Shown here: positions 1 through 7,036 of the stretch, piece after piece
Layout of the letters: every line of letters starts with the position of its first letter
Position numbering within the stretch: position 1 is the stretch's first letter
DNA from: Clostridia bacterium
GTDB taxonomy: Bacteria > Bacillota > Clostridia > Christensenellales > Borkfalkiaceae
Assembly (NCBI GenBank): GCA_029063275.1
Contig: JAIDOO010000313.1
Location: 1 to 9,951, forward strand
Length of the DNA stretch: 9,951 nucleotides
Direction: 5' to 3'
Notes under the pieces: model-generated
Told to the model about the DNA's origin: nothing
Seen by the model: the letters and a program-made list of their open reading frames with translations, nothing else
Databases searched by the model: none
Made by a program: the position numbers and the translations under genes

Positions 1-70
1 CGCCCATTCGGGCGCGCCGCCTGTTTATTTTAGTTTATTATGTTTTAATACGAGGTTAGCGGAACGCTTT

Positions 71-1147
71 TTACTCGCCTGCAAGCATACGCTCGCGCTC
101 GGCAACGGCAAGTGCTTCTATCATTTCCTCTATGTCGCCCATAATAAAAGTATCCAGCGAATACAGCGAAAGTCCTATCCTGTGGTCGGTAACACGCCCC
201 TGCGGAAAGTTGTAGGTGCGGATACGCTCGCTTCTGTCGCCGCGTCCGACAAGCGATTTTCTGTGTTCGTCGTAAGCGGTGCGGTTTTGCGACTGGTAAT
301 AATCGTAAAGGCGCGACCGCAGAACCTTGAAAGCCTTGTCCTTGTTTTTGAGCTGGCTTCTCTCGTCCTGACAGGTAACCACTATACCCGTGGGGAAGTG
401 CGTTATCCTTATCGCGGTTTCGGTCTTGTTGACCTTCTGACCGCCCGCACCCGACGAGCGGTAAACGTCCAGACGGATATCCTCTTCCCTTATTTCCACT
501 TCCACGTCCTCGGCTTCGGGCAAAACGGCAACGGTTACCGTAGAGGTATGAACCCTGCCCTGCGACTCGGTTTCGGGCACGCGCTGTACGCGGTGAACGC
601 CGCTTTCGAATTTAAGCTGTTTGTATGCGTCCTTGCCGAACACGTTAAAAACAACTTCTTTTATGCCGCCCAGCTCGGTTTCGTTTATGTCCACAAGCTC
701 TACTTTGAGGCGGTGATGTTCGCAGTAGTTTAAATACATTCTGTACAGCTCGTATGCAAAAAGAGCCGCCTCTTCGCCGCCCGCGCCGCCGCGGATTTCC
801 ATTATGCAGTTTCTGTCGTCGTTTTTATCCTTGGGCAAAAGCAAAATTTTAAGCTCGCCCAAAATTTCTTCCCTGCGCCTTGTACAGTCGTCTATCTCTT
901 CCTGCAAAAGCGCTTTCATTTCGGCGTCCGTTTCGGTCTTTACCGCCTCGCGCGCGTCGTCAAGCTGTTTTACGGTTTTTGTGTACTCCTCGTACTTTTG
1001 CGCCGTTTCGGAAAGCTCCGCCGCGTCCTTTGCGGTTTTGGTCCACTCCGCCGTATCGGAAATTACTGCGGGGTCGCTCAATTTTTCCGACAACCCGCAG
1101 TAACGCTTGTAAATTTCTTCAAGTTTTTCAATCATTTTGTCTTGCAT
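71..1147 (-). CDS. prfA: Peptide chain release factor 1
   Basis: Class I release factor that reads UAA and UAG in the ribosomal A site and triggers peptidyl-tRNA hydrolysis. The 358-residue length is normal for RF1. Residues 1-105 form the charged helical N-terminal domain. GAGGEEAALFA (121-131) is followed by the codon-reading motif P-E-T at 191-193 in a VQRVPETESQGR context. This is the RF1 form of PxT; RF2 would have SPF. The catalytic GGQ is at 235-237 within SSGAGGQKVNKTETA, so Gln237 is the expected PrmC methylation target. PrmC is encoded 43 bases upstream as part of a fusion, and the two are probably co-transcribed. No clear Shine-Dalgarno site precedes the first ATG; the second in-frame ATG (Met5, MIEKLEEIYKRY) is an equally plausible start. 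Identity is firm, the exact start is not. Confidence 0.97.
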   Translation of the reverse strand: MQDKMIEKLEEIYKRYCGLSEKLSDPAVISDTAEWTKTAKDAAELSETAQKYEEYTKTVKQLDDAREAVKTETDAEMKALLQEEIDDCTRRREEILGELKILLLPKDKNDDRNCIMEIRGGAGGEEAALFAYELYRMYLNYCEHHRLKVELVDINETELGGIKEVVFNVFGKDAYKQLKFESGVHRVQRVPETESQGRVHTSTVTVAVLPEAEDVEVEIREEDIRLDVYRSSGAGGQKVNKTETAIRITHFPTGIVVTCQDERSQLKNKDKAFKVLRSRLYDYYQSQNRTAYDEHRKSLVGRGDRSERIRTYNFPQGRVTDHRIGLSLYSLDTFIMGDIEEMIEALAVAERERMLAGE

Positions 1148-1190
1148 ATTAAAACAGCCGATGTAAATTTTTTACGCCGTAAAACGCGGA

Positions 1191-3029
1191 CTAAAACGCG
1201 ATTTTCACGAACCTGTCAACTCCGTTCAGATCCTTCATAACCATAGCGTAGTCGCGCTTGCCGAAGAGTTTTAAAATTTCTTCTGCCTGACCCTCGCCGC
1301 ATTCGAGAATAAGCATACCGTCCTTTGCGAGATAACTGCGCACGACGCGCGCCAAACGTCTGTAAAAGTCCAGTCCGTCCGTACCGCCGTCGAGGGCTAT
1401 CCTCGGCTCGTACTCGCGCACTTCCTTTTGCAAAAACGCGATATCGCCGCTTTTTATATAGGGAGGGTTGCAGACTATTATATTGAACCTGCCGCGCACA
1501 GACGCGAACAGGTCGCTCTGGACAAAGTTGACTTCTACGCCGTTAGCCCGCGCGTTTTCCTTTGCAAGCATAATCGCCGCGTCCGAAAGGTCCGCCGCCG
1601 TAACGCTTACGCCCCTGCTTGCGCAGTGCTTTGCAACCGCCACCGCGATACAGCCCGAGCCCGTGCACATATCGAGCACTTTGTCGCCGTCCTCGACGGT
1701 CTTTACCACAGCTTCTGCAAGAAGCTCGGTTTCGGGTCTGGGAATCAACGCTCTTTCGTCCACCTTGATTTTACAACCGTAAAACTCGGTGTCGCCGATT
1801 ATATACCAAAGGGGTCTGCCCGCAAGGCGCTTTTGAACTATTTCGTTTATTTCCTTGCTCTCGGCAGAGGATACCGCTTTTTCCGTTTTCAGCTCGCTGC
1901 GCTTGATTTCGAGCACCAGAGAGTAAATCCATTCGGCGTCGCTCTCGTCGATATTTTTTTCGGCGAATTTCTTCTTTGTATCCGCAAGCATTTGCGACAA
2001 AAGTCCGCCCGTTACAAATTCCGTTTCGGGCACGGCGGGGTCCGCGTCCATTTCAAGCACCTTGTTAAAGGCGGCTATCGCAACTTCCAGCATATCCTTA
2101 TCGGGCTCGCGCGTGGTCAAAGTCTTTTGTATAAGCTTTCCCGGGGCTTTGAAAATATCAACGAACTTGTTATCGAACTTAGCCAGAAATTTAAGAATTT
2201 CGTAAGATACGCCTGCGATTACGGGAAGCAATACAAGCTCTATGCCGAGATTGATAAAAAACTTTGCAAACTTGTCGGTTACCTGGGGGCAGACGTAGGT
2301 GCCGAACGCCCAGGTCGCAAGGGAAATTATTACTATGTTTATAAACAGTACTATAAACAGGAAAGAGGTACCGCACCTGTCGTGTATGCGCGAACACTTC
2401 ATAACGTTGTCGGGCGTAAGCTCTACTCCGCGCTCGTAAGCGTTAATCGTCTTATGCTCGGCGCCGTGGTACTTGTATAATCTCCGTATATCCTTCAAAA
2501 GCAGAATAAGCGCGAGATAGGCGATAAAAATAACCAATTTGAAAACGCCCAAAAGAACGTACTCCCACACCGTATCGTCTATGCCGGGAATGAGAGGCAC
2601 CAGCACGCGCGGAAGAACGACGAAAATGCCCACGGCAAGAACGACGCCCAGTATCGCCGAAATCAGCGACACCACGTCCATAAGGTTCATTTTAAGCTTT
2701 TCCGCCATCCACTTTTGCAGTCTGCCCGCTTCCTCTTCGTCCTCGCCGTAAACCTTGGCGGAACGCATAAGGGTTCTTACGCCGCGCACCAATGACAGCA
2801 CGAGGTTGACAATACCGCGCACAAAGGGCACCTTGCACGCCCGTCTGAGGTTTTTGCCGGGGTTAAGACGCTTTGCCTCCACCTGAATTTCACCGTCGGG
2901 GTCGCGCACCGCGGTAGCCATACAGGTCTTGCCCATCATCATAACGCCTTCCAAAACCGCCTGACCGCCGATGTAGGTACAGCTTTTTTTATGTTTGGTT
3001 TCAGTTTTGTTTTCTTTCAATTTTGCCAT
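1191..3029 (-). CDS. prmC: Fusion: YqhQ/DUF1385 membrane protein + PrmC release-factor glutamine methyltransferase
   Basis: A single uninterrupted 612-residue frame joins two families that are usually separate proteins. Residues about 15-320 match DUF1385 (YqhQ-like): YIGGQAVLEGVMM at 19-31, YHGAEHKTINAYERG at 187-201, SRIHDRCGTSF at 213-223, and four probable membrane spans near 118-145, 155-178, 220-243 and 258-282. Residues about 340-612 match PrmC: a helical N-terminal substrate-binding part, then RPLWYIIG (405-412), LIPRPETELL (428-437), SAM-binding motif I DMCTGSGC (453-460) and catalytic NPPY (521-524). PrmC uses S-adenosylmethionine to N5-methylate the GGQ glutamine of RF1/RF2, and RF1 is the next gene downstream. 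The fusion would tether this activity to the membrane. The role of DUF1385 is unknown. There is no obvious Shine-Dalgarno site before the ATG. Domain calls are firm; the membrane-tether idea is inference. Confidence 0.93.
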   Translation of the reverse strand: MAKLKENKTETKHKKSCTYIGGQAVLEGVMMMGKTCMATAVRDPDGEIQVEAKRLNPGKNLRRACKVPFVRGIVNLVLSLVRGVRTLMRSAKVYGEDEEEAGRLQKWMAEKLKMNLMDVVSLISAILGVVLAVGIFVVLPRVLVPLIPGIDDTVWEYVLLGVFKLVIFIAYLALILLLKDIRRLYKYHGAEHKTINAYERGVELTPDNVMKCSRIHDRCGTSFLFIVLFINIVIISLATWAFGTYVCPQVTDKFAKFFINLGIELVLLPVIAGVSYEILKFLAKFDNKFVDIFKAPGKLIQKTLTTREPDKDMLEVAIAAFNKVLEMDADPAVPETEFVTGGLLSQMLADTKKKFAEKNIDESDAEWIYSLVLEIKRSELKTEKAVSSAESKEINEIVQKRLAGRPLWYIIGDTEFYGCKIKVDERALIPRPETELLAEAVVKTVEDGDKVLDMCTGSGCIAVAVAKHCASRGVSVTAADLSDAAIMLAKENARANGVEVNFVQSDLFASVRGRFNIIVCNPPYIKSGDIAFLQKEVREYEPRIALDGGTDGLDFYRRLARVVRSYLAKDGMLILECGEGQAEEILKLFGKRDYAMVMKDLNGVDRFVKIAF

Positions 3030-3097
3030 AACAATTATTTATTTTGAGGCGCGGCAAAAAATTCCGTACGCCTTGAAAAAACAAATTCCGCTGATTG

Positions 3098-3128
3098 AAA
3101 AATATGGCTCCAAGAAATTTTGGAGCCA
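3098..3128 (-). terminator. Intrinsic terminator after rpmE
   Basis: On the minus strand, a 9-bp perfect stem (3105-3113 with 3120-3128, core TGGCTCCA/TGGAGCCA, loop of 6) is followed by TATTTTT. It begins 6 bases beyond the rpmE stop codon. It should end or attenuate transcription from the rpmE promoter before the YqhQ-PrmC gene. The opposite strand lacks a T tract, so the orientation is clear. Confidence 0.85.
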
Positions 3129-3133
3129 CATTT

Positions 3134-3337
3134 TCAGATATTGTATCTTTTCTTAAACTTGTCTACACGGCCGCCTGTATCAACAAGCTTCTGCTTACCG
3201 GTAAAGAAAGGGTGGCACTTATCGCAGATATCCACCTTTAACGTTTCCACGTTTTTTGTAGTACCGGTCTTGAACGTCGCTCCGCAAGCGCATACAACCG
3301 TAACCTCGTGATAGTCGGGATGTATTTCGGGCTTCAT
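3134..3337 (-). CDS. rpmE: 50S ribosomal protein L31, zinc-binding type
   Basis: Small protein of the large ribosomal subunit that sits at the central protuberance and contributes to the intersubunit bridge. The 67-residue length is typical. The four zinc ligands of the C+ type are present: Cys16 and Cys18 (VVCACGATF) and Cys38 and Cys41 (ICDKCHPFF). The usual HPxYHxV opening and the [12 protein letters not shown] ending are also there. Firmicutes often swap this form for a zinc-free paralogue under zinc limitation; none is visible in this window. The start is set by a strong GAGGTG Shine-Dalgarno 7 bases before the ATG. It has its own promoter and a terminator directly after it, so it may be made mostly as a short single-gene mRNA, with read-through into the YqhQ-PrmC and prfA genes. 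Confidence 0.97.
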   Translation of the reverse strand: MKPEIHPDYHEVTVVCACGATFKTGTTKNVETLKVDICDKCHPFFTGKQKLVDTGGRVDKFKKRYNI

Positions 3338-3375
3338 AACTTTTCACCTCGCTAAATTTCTTCTGATACCTGACC

Positions 3376-3404
3376 ATTATATAACAAACTCACGGGTTAG
3401 TCAA
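3376..3404 (-). promoter_or_regulatory. Sigma-A promoter of rpmE
   Basis: On the minus strand, -35 TTGACT (3404-3399) and -10 TATAAT (3381-3376) are separated by 17 bp. The start point expected near 3369 leaves a leader of about 31 nt that contains the GAGGTG ribosome site. Confidence 0.85.
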
Positions 3405-3481
3405 TTGATTTTATTGACTGTAAGCCAAAAATTATTCGCCGTGCGCAAAAATCCGCAAAATATATTTGTGGGCGTTTTTAG

Positions 3482-3510
3482 TTGCCAATCAGCCCCGAAA
3501 AGCGTATAAT
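3482..3510 (+). promoter_or_regulatory. Promoter of the dehydrogenase-like gene, predicting a leaderless mRNA
   Basis: -35 TTGCCA (3482-3487), 17-bp spacer, -10 TATAAT (3505-3510). The start point expected near 3517 is only about 3 bases before the ATG at 3520, so the transcript would have essentially no 5' leader. No Shine-Dalgarno site exists there. Confidence 0.8.
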
Positions 3511-3519
3511 ATCCGTAGT

Positions 3520-4542
3520 ATGGAAAACTGGATATTGACAAGCGTAGAAAACCTTGTTAAAGAAGAGGCGGCTTCAACCCCCGTTGAAGCAGGTCAGGTC
3601 AAGGTTAAAGTTACGCACCTACTCATCTCCGATTTTGACGCTATGCTGTACAGCGGCGACGTTGCCGCAGACTACCCCAAGACGATAGGCAGGTTTGCCG
3701 TCGGTCTGATTACCGAAGTGGGCGAGGACTGCTACGGACTGGAAAGGGGGGCAAGGGTTTTTCTCAAACCCACAAAATGCTGCGGCAAATGCCTTGCCTG
3801 CAAAAGCGGCAAAAGCGAAAACTGTGAGGAGATTCAGATTGCGGGTAAAGACTTTGACGGGTTTTTGCGCGACTTCGTCGTATGCGGATACAACGACGTT
3901 GCCGTTCTTCCCGACGCGGTTGACAATCTGCACGCCCTGTGCATAGAAACGGCGGGAATTGCCGAAAATATTTACGATAAACTTAATCTTTCCGCGGGTC
4001 AGAGAGTTGCCGTAGTAGGTTCGGATTTTACCGGAAATATTATCGCGCAGGTTTTGCAGTATCACAAGGTAATACCTATTGTAATCGACAACAACCCCGC
4101 AAATCTTGAAAAAGCCAAAAAGTGCGGAATTTATTATTCCTTCACCGCCGACGACGACCTTGTTTCAAACGTAATGGACGCAACCAGCGGCGAAATGTGC
4201 GCGGCGGCGATTTATTCGTCGGCTTCGAAGTTGCCCATTTCACTTCCGCCCCGTCTTGTCGGCAAGAAAAAAACCGTGGTCCTTACAGGTATCCCCTCAC
4301 AGCTCACCACTTTGAAGGCGCGCGACATTATCGACAAGGATTTGACTTTTTTCAGCGTATCCAACGCATACGGCTATTCCGACGCGGTTATAAATATGCT
4401 TTTGCACGGCGCGGTCAATCTGGACTACTTCGATAAAGAAGTAATTTCCGAATACGACCCTGTGGCAATCCTGAAAGAGCACAGCGAAAATCTGTCGTCC
4501 TCTAACAGGGGCAAAATGACCATACTCAAAATGATTCTCTGA
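3520..4542 (+). CDS. Medium-chain dehydrogenase-like protein lacking the catalytic zinc site
   Basis: 340 residues with the layout of zinc-containing alcohol/threonine/sorbitol dehydrogenases (MDR superfamily). The structural zinc knuckle is intact: Cys88, Cys91, Cys94 and Cys102 (C-x2-C-x2-C-x7-C). The catalytic zinc ligands are gone. The usual ICGxD cysteine is Ser37 in LLISDFDAML, and the GHE motif reads G57-R58-F59. The nucleotide-binding turn VAVVGSDFTGNII (163-175) has Asp in place of the middle glycine of GxGxxG, although a following acidic residue (Asp190) still suggests NAD(H). It may be a zinc-independent oxidoreductase or a non-catalytic relative; the substrate cannot be predicted. 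The frame extends upstream to 3466, but the ATG at 3520 is preferred because the promoter lies inside that extension. The cardiolipin synthase gene follows after 26 bases, suggesting an operon. Confidence 0.85.
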   Translation: MENWILTSVENLVKEEAASTPVEAGQVKVKVTHLLISDFDAMLYSGDVAADYPKTIGRFAVGLITEVGEDCYGLERGARVFLKPTKCCGKCLACKSGKSENCEEIQIAGKDFDGFLRDFVVCGYNDVAVLPDAVDNLHALCIETAGIAENIYDKLNLSAGQRVAVVGSDFTGNIIAQVLQYHKVIPIVIDNNPANLEKAKKCGIYYSFTADDDLVSNVMDATSGEMCAAAIYSSASKLPISLPPRLVGKKKTVVLTGIPSQLTTLKARDIIDKDLTFFSVSNAYGYSDAVINMLLHGAVNLDYFDKEVISEYDPVAILKEHSENLSSSNRGKMTILKMIL

Positions 4543-4568
4543 CGCACGGCAACTTTTTTTGTTCCGTT

Positions 4569-5981
4569 ATGCGCAAAATTCCCTTTATATTTTCGTTGAA
4601 TTTTTTATATCTTTTAATGATTGCGGCTGAAACGGCCGCAGTCGTTTTTTTATGTATGTACCTGCCCTCCGTGCTTCCCGTTGCGGCGGCGTTTACCGGC
4701 GTGTGGCTTTTGAATCTTTTAGCAATTACACTGATTGCCGCGCGGCGCGGCTCGCCCGAAATCAACTGTGCGCTTGCGCTGTTCGTAACCGCCCTGCCCG
4801 TCGCCGGCGCGGTGATATATTTTTTTGCGGCTGTCGGAAAACGGCACTGCGGGCACCTGAATATCAAAAACCCCGTTCCCGAATCGGATATGGAACGCGC
4901 GGCGTTGCAGGGTTGCGGCGTTTGCGGCGCGGGGTACGAAAACGCCGTTTACTTTAAAAGCGGCGGCGATTACCTCGCCGCGCTGATACGCGAAATCGAA
5001 ACCGCCAAAAAACGGGTTTGTCTTGAATATTTTATTATAAGCAGAGGCAAAATTTTTGCCGAGCTTTTCTCCGCACTGCAACAGGCGAAGAGAAACGGCG
5101 CGGAAATTTTTATCGTTATGGACGGAGTGGGCTCGGCGTTCAGATGCGGAAGAAAGGAACTTAAACGGCTGAAAACGGTTGCCGAGGTCAAAATTTTTCA
5201 CAGGCTGACCCCTATGCCCTACTCCCGACTGAACTTCCGCGACCACAGAAAAATCGCAACCGTAGACGGAAGAGCGGCGTTTACGGGCGGGGTGAATATC
5301 GCCGACGAATACGCGAATATTCAAAGCCCCCACGGATACTGGAAGGATACGGGCGTAGCAGTTTACGGCGCCGCCGCGCAGATTTTCGAGGGACTGTTTT
5401 TGTCCGTGTTCAGAAAAAAATACTATATGGACTACCCCAAGGGTGGCGGAGAGATGCGCTGTCTGCCCTACTGCGACTGCCCGCCGCACAACTCGGGCTT
5501 TTGCGAAGATTTGTACGCCTGCGCAATCGCAAATGCAAAGCGTTGCATCTATATCACTACTCCCTACTTCTGCGCGGGTGAAAAGCTGTCGTCCGCACTC
5601 GCCTTTGCCGCGGCGCGCGGGGTCGACGTGCGCATAATTATCCCCCACCTGCCCGATAAAAAATACGCATTCGAGCTTTCGAAAGCGTCGGCGGAACGGC
5701 TTACAAAGCGCGGGGTAAAATTTTACGAATACACCCCCGGCTTTATGCACTCGAAAAGTATGGTTTGCGACGACAGGCTTTTTATCGGCTCGTACAACTT
5801 CGATTACCGCTCGATGCGGTTAAATTACGAGTGCGGTGTTGCCCTTGACGGCAAAGTTGCCGACGACGCCGAGCGCGATTTTTGGGAATGTCTGCGCCTT
5901 TCGTCCCCCCTTTGCGACAAGCCCTCATGCTTCCGCAGGGCGTACAGGTTTTTCCTTAAACTGGTAGCCCCTCTTATGTAA
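4569..5981 (+). CDS. cls: Cardiolipin synthase (phospholipase D family)
   Basis: Membrane enzyme that joins two phosphatidylglycerol molecules into cardiolipin plus glycerol. The 470-residue protein has hydrophobic segments near 8-32, 34-57 and 68-88, followed by two phospholipase D catalytic motifs: H226-x-K228-x4-D233 (DHRKIATVDG, followed by FTGGVNIADEY) and H394-x-K396-x4-D401 (MHSKSMVCDD, followed by IGSYNFDYRSM). The three N-terminal spans and the spacing of the motifs match bacterial ClsA-type enzymes of about 480 residues. Cysteines are frequent for this family (for example 95, 116, 119, 193, 298, 302, 304). No Shine-Dalgarno is visible before the ATG at 4569, and no separate promoter was found in the 26-base gap. 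Expression from the upstream dehydrogenase promoter is likely. PLD relatives with other phospholipid substrates cannot be excluded. Confidence 0.93.
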   Translation: MRKIPFIFSLNFLYLLMIAAETAAVVFLCMYLPSVLPVAAAFTGVWLLNLLAITLIAARRGSPEINCALALFVTALPVAGAVIYFFAAVGKRHCGHLNIKNPVPESDMERAALQGCGVCGAGYENAVYFKSGGDYLAALIREIETAKKRVCLEYFIISRGKIFAELFSALQQAKRNGAEIFIVMDGVGSAFRCGRKELKRLKTVAEVKIFHRLTPMPYSRLNFRDHRKIATVDGRAAFTGGVNIADEYANIQSPHGYWKDTGVAVYGAAAQIFEGLFLSVFRKKYYMDYPKGGGEMRCLPYCDCPPHNSGFCEDLYACAIANAKRCIYITTPYFCAGEKLSSALAFAAARGVDVRIIIPHLPDKKYAFELSKASAERLTKRGVKFYEYTPGFMHSKSMVCDDRLFIGSYNFDYRSMRLNYECGVALDGKVADDAERDFWECLRLSSPLCDKPSCFRRAYRFFLKLVAPLM

Positions 5982-5982
5982 T

Positions 5983-6011
5983 TTGACATTTATGCGGCGA
6001 ACGGCTATAAT
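5983..6011 (+). promoter_or_regulatory. Perfect consensus promoter of the phosphodiesterase gene, predicting a leaderless mRNA
   Basis: -35 TTGACA (5983-5988), 17-bp spacer, -10 TATAAT (6006-6011): both hexamers and the spacer are exact consensus. The expected start point, 6-8 bases after the -10 box, falls on or beside the A of the ATG at 6018. The -35 box starts 2 bases after the cls stop codon. Confidence 0.88.
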
Positions 6012-6017
6012 GGGCTT

Positions 6018-6548
6018 ATGAGTAAATTTTTGATAGCTTCGGATATACACGGCTCGGCGGAATACTGCAAACGGCTTTTGACTGCGTTTGAACTCGAAAA
6101 TGCCGAAAAGCTTTTACTGCTGGGCGATATTCTTTACCACGGACCCCGAAACCCCCTGCCCGCAGGCTATGCCCCCAAGGAGGTTGCCGAAATGCTTGGC
6201 GGAATTAAAGAAAAAATCATCTGCGTACGCGGCAACTGCGACAGCGAGGTGGACCAGATGGTTTTGCCATTCCCCGTAACGAGCGATTATGCCGCGGTTT
6301 TTGCCGACGGACTGACTATTTATCTTTCACACGGGCACAGGCAGGTGCCGCCTCTTATGAAAGGCGATGTTTATCTGACCGGACACACGCACGTTCCTAT
6401 TATAGAAAAGGGCGAATACCTGCATCTGAACCCCGGGTCGGTATCACTGCCCAAAGAGGGAAGCGCTCACGGGTATATCCTTTACGAAAACAAAACCTTT
6501 TACTTTAAAACCTTAGACGGAAAAATTTACGACGAAATCGAAGCATAA
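6018..6548 (+). CDS. yfcE: YfcE/MJ0936-type metallophosphoesterase
   Basis: Small two-metal phosphodiesterase of the calcineurin-like superfamily. The E. coli relative YfcE hydrolyses artificial phosphodiesters and its physiological substrate is unclear. The 176-residue protein shows the full metal-binding series: D9-x-H11 (SDIHGS), GD at 36-37 (LGDILYHGP), GNCD at 72-75, SHGH at 104-107 and GHTH at 122-125. The ending LNPGSVSLPKEG is also typical. Length is close to the usual 155-185. The start is well fixed because the first metal ligand is at residue 9. There is no Shine-Dalgarno site, in keeping with leaderless initiation. A strong terminator starts at the stop codon. It may also be reached by read-through from cls. 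Confidence 0.93.
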   Translation: MSKFLIASDIHGSAEYCKRLLTAFELENAEKLLLLGDILYHGPRNPLPAGYAPKEVAEMLGGIKEKIICVRGNCDSEVDQMVLPFPVTSDYAAVFADGLTIYLSHGHRQVPPLMKGDVYLTGHTHVPIIEKGEYLHLNPGSVSLPKEGSAHGYILYENKTFYFKTLDGKIYDEIEA

Positions 6549-6581
6549 AAAAACTCCTCCGCGTTTGCGGAGGAGTTTTTT
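6548..6581. terminator. Bidirectional terminator between convergent genes
   Basis: A 15-bp perfect stem (6548-6562 with 6567-6581, GC core CTCCTCCGC/GCGGAGGAG, loop GTTT) has an A run on its left and a T run on its right. It therefore works for the phosphodiesterase on the plus strand and for the small membrane protein on the minus strand. Confidence 0.92.
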
Positions 6582-6594
6582 GTCGTTTTGTAAA

Positions 6595-6825
6595 TTAAGC
6601 AAAAAGCCAAAGATCTTTCTTCATAAATGCGCCGATAATATCGGTAATCCAGAAGAACAGAATGACAGGAGGAATAATCAACTGAAGAACTCCAGCGATG
6701 ATGTGTCCCCTCATAATACGGGTGATTGCGCCCAAAAGCCAGCTGGTTACAGGAATGATAGCAAAAATGATGGTTAAAAACCAATTGTTAATTCCAAGAT
6801 AACCTTTACCTTTATGACTTGCCAT
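6595..6825 (-). CDS. Small two-span membrane protein, function unknown
   Basis: 76 residues with a short basic N-terminus (MASHKGKGY), a first membrane span about 15-34, a charged turn with Arg36 and Arg39 (ITRIMRGH), a second span about 42-66 that includes a Pro-Pro pair (QLIIPPVILFFWITDIIGAF), and a short tail KKDLWLFA. It is not recognised as a named family. The size and hairpin topology recall small stress-induced proteolipids of the Pmp3/YqaE kind, but the sequence does not clearly match them. Translation is well supported by AAAGGAGA at 6840-6833, 7 bases before the ATG. It has its own consensus promoter and shares the terminator at 6548-6581, so it is a single-gene transcript. Confidence is high that it is a real gene and low on function. 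Confidence 0.82.
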   Translation of the reverse strand: MASHKGKGYLGINNWFLTIIFAIIPVTSWLLGAITRIMRGHIIAGVLQLIIPPVILFFWITDIIGAFMKKDLWLFA

Positions 6826-6862
6826 TTTAAACTCTCCTTTAAAAAAAGATTTCTATAAGTAT

Positions 6863-6890
6863 ATTATAACAATTCCGCAAAATATGTCAA
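6863..6890 (-). promoter_or_regulatory. Sigma-A promoter of the small membrane protein
   Basis: On the minus strand, -35 TTGACA (6890-6885), 16-bp spacer, -10 TATAAT (6868-6863). The start expected near 6856 gives a leader of about 30 nt with the AAAGGAGA ribosome site. Confidence 0.87.
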
Positions 6891-6937
6891 GGATTATAAC
6901 GCAAGTTTATTATTCCGCCCATATAACAGTAAGATGT

Positions 6938-6976
6938 AAAAACAGCTAAGAAGTCCTGAAAAGGACTTCTTAACCG
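6938..6976 (-). terminator. Terminator of the candidate small RNA
   Basis: An 11-bp perfect stem (6947-6957 with 6962-6972) extends on the minus strand through U-G, G-C, G-U and C-G pairs to 6943/6976, giving 15 pairs, and is followed at once by five U (6942-6938). On the plus strand the two wobble positions would be A-C mismatches and no T tract follows, which fixes the direction. Confidence 0.75.
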
Positions 6977-7030
6977 GGGGTTGGGCTGTCGCCAATGCCT
7001 AATTCAATGGGTTGTCTGACAACTGAGCGC
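6938..7030 (-). ncRNA. Candidate small RNA of about 93 nt
   Basis: Read on the minus strand, this non-coding stretch has a promoter in front (7066-7037) and an intrinsic terminator at its end (6976-6938). In between are two short hairpins: 7023-7019 with 7015-7011 (GTTGT/ACAAC, loop of 3), and 6995-6991 with 6986-6981 (TTGGC/GCC-AA, one bulged C, loop of 4). A C-rich linker, CCCAACCCCC (6985-6976), lies just before the terminator. C-rich single-stranded patches are a common way for Firmicute small RNAs to pair with ribosome binding sites. It does not match a known riboswitch or housekeeping RNA that I recognise. No gene lies directly behind it without its own promoter, so a free small RNA fits better than a leader. 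Everything here is prediction from sequence. Confidence 0.5.
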
Positions 7031-7036
7031 AAATTA

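Noticed and set aside
1..14. Short palindrome CGCCC-ATTC-GGGCG at the window edge
   Set aside because: It could be part of a terminator for a gene outside the window, but the T-rich stretch on the plus strand begins only after about 8 bases and the left side is cut off.
1170..1184. Inverted repeat TTTTACG-C-CGTAAAA between the YqhQ-PrmC gene and prfA
   Set aside because: It would form only a 6-bp AT-rich hairpin with no T tract in the direction of transcription; not convincing as terminator or operator.
1428..2480. Long open frame on the plus strand (350 codons)
   Set aside because: It lies wholly antisense to the YqhQ-PrmC fusion, whose protein has clear family motifs; the plus-strand translation has none.
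3399..3419. Inverted repeat AGTCAAT-N7-ATTGACT over the rpmE -35 box
   Set aside because: One arm is simply the -35 hexamer; the repeat is AT-rich and short, so chance is likely.
4719..5750. Long open frame on the minus strand (343 codons)
   Set aside because: Antisense shadow of the cardiolipin synthase gene; the two HKD motifs show that the plus strand is coding.
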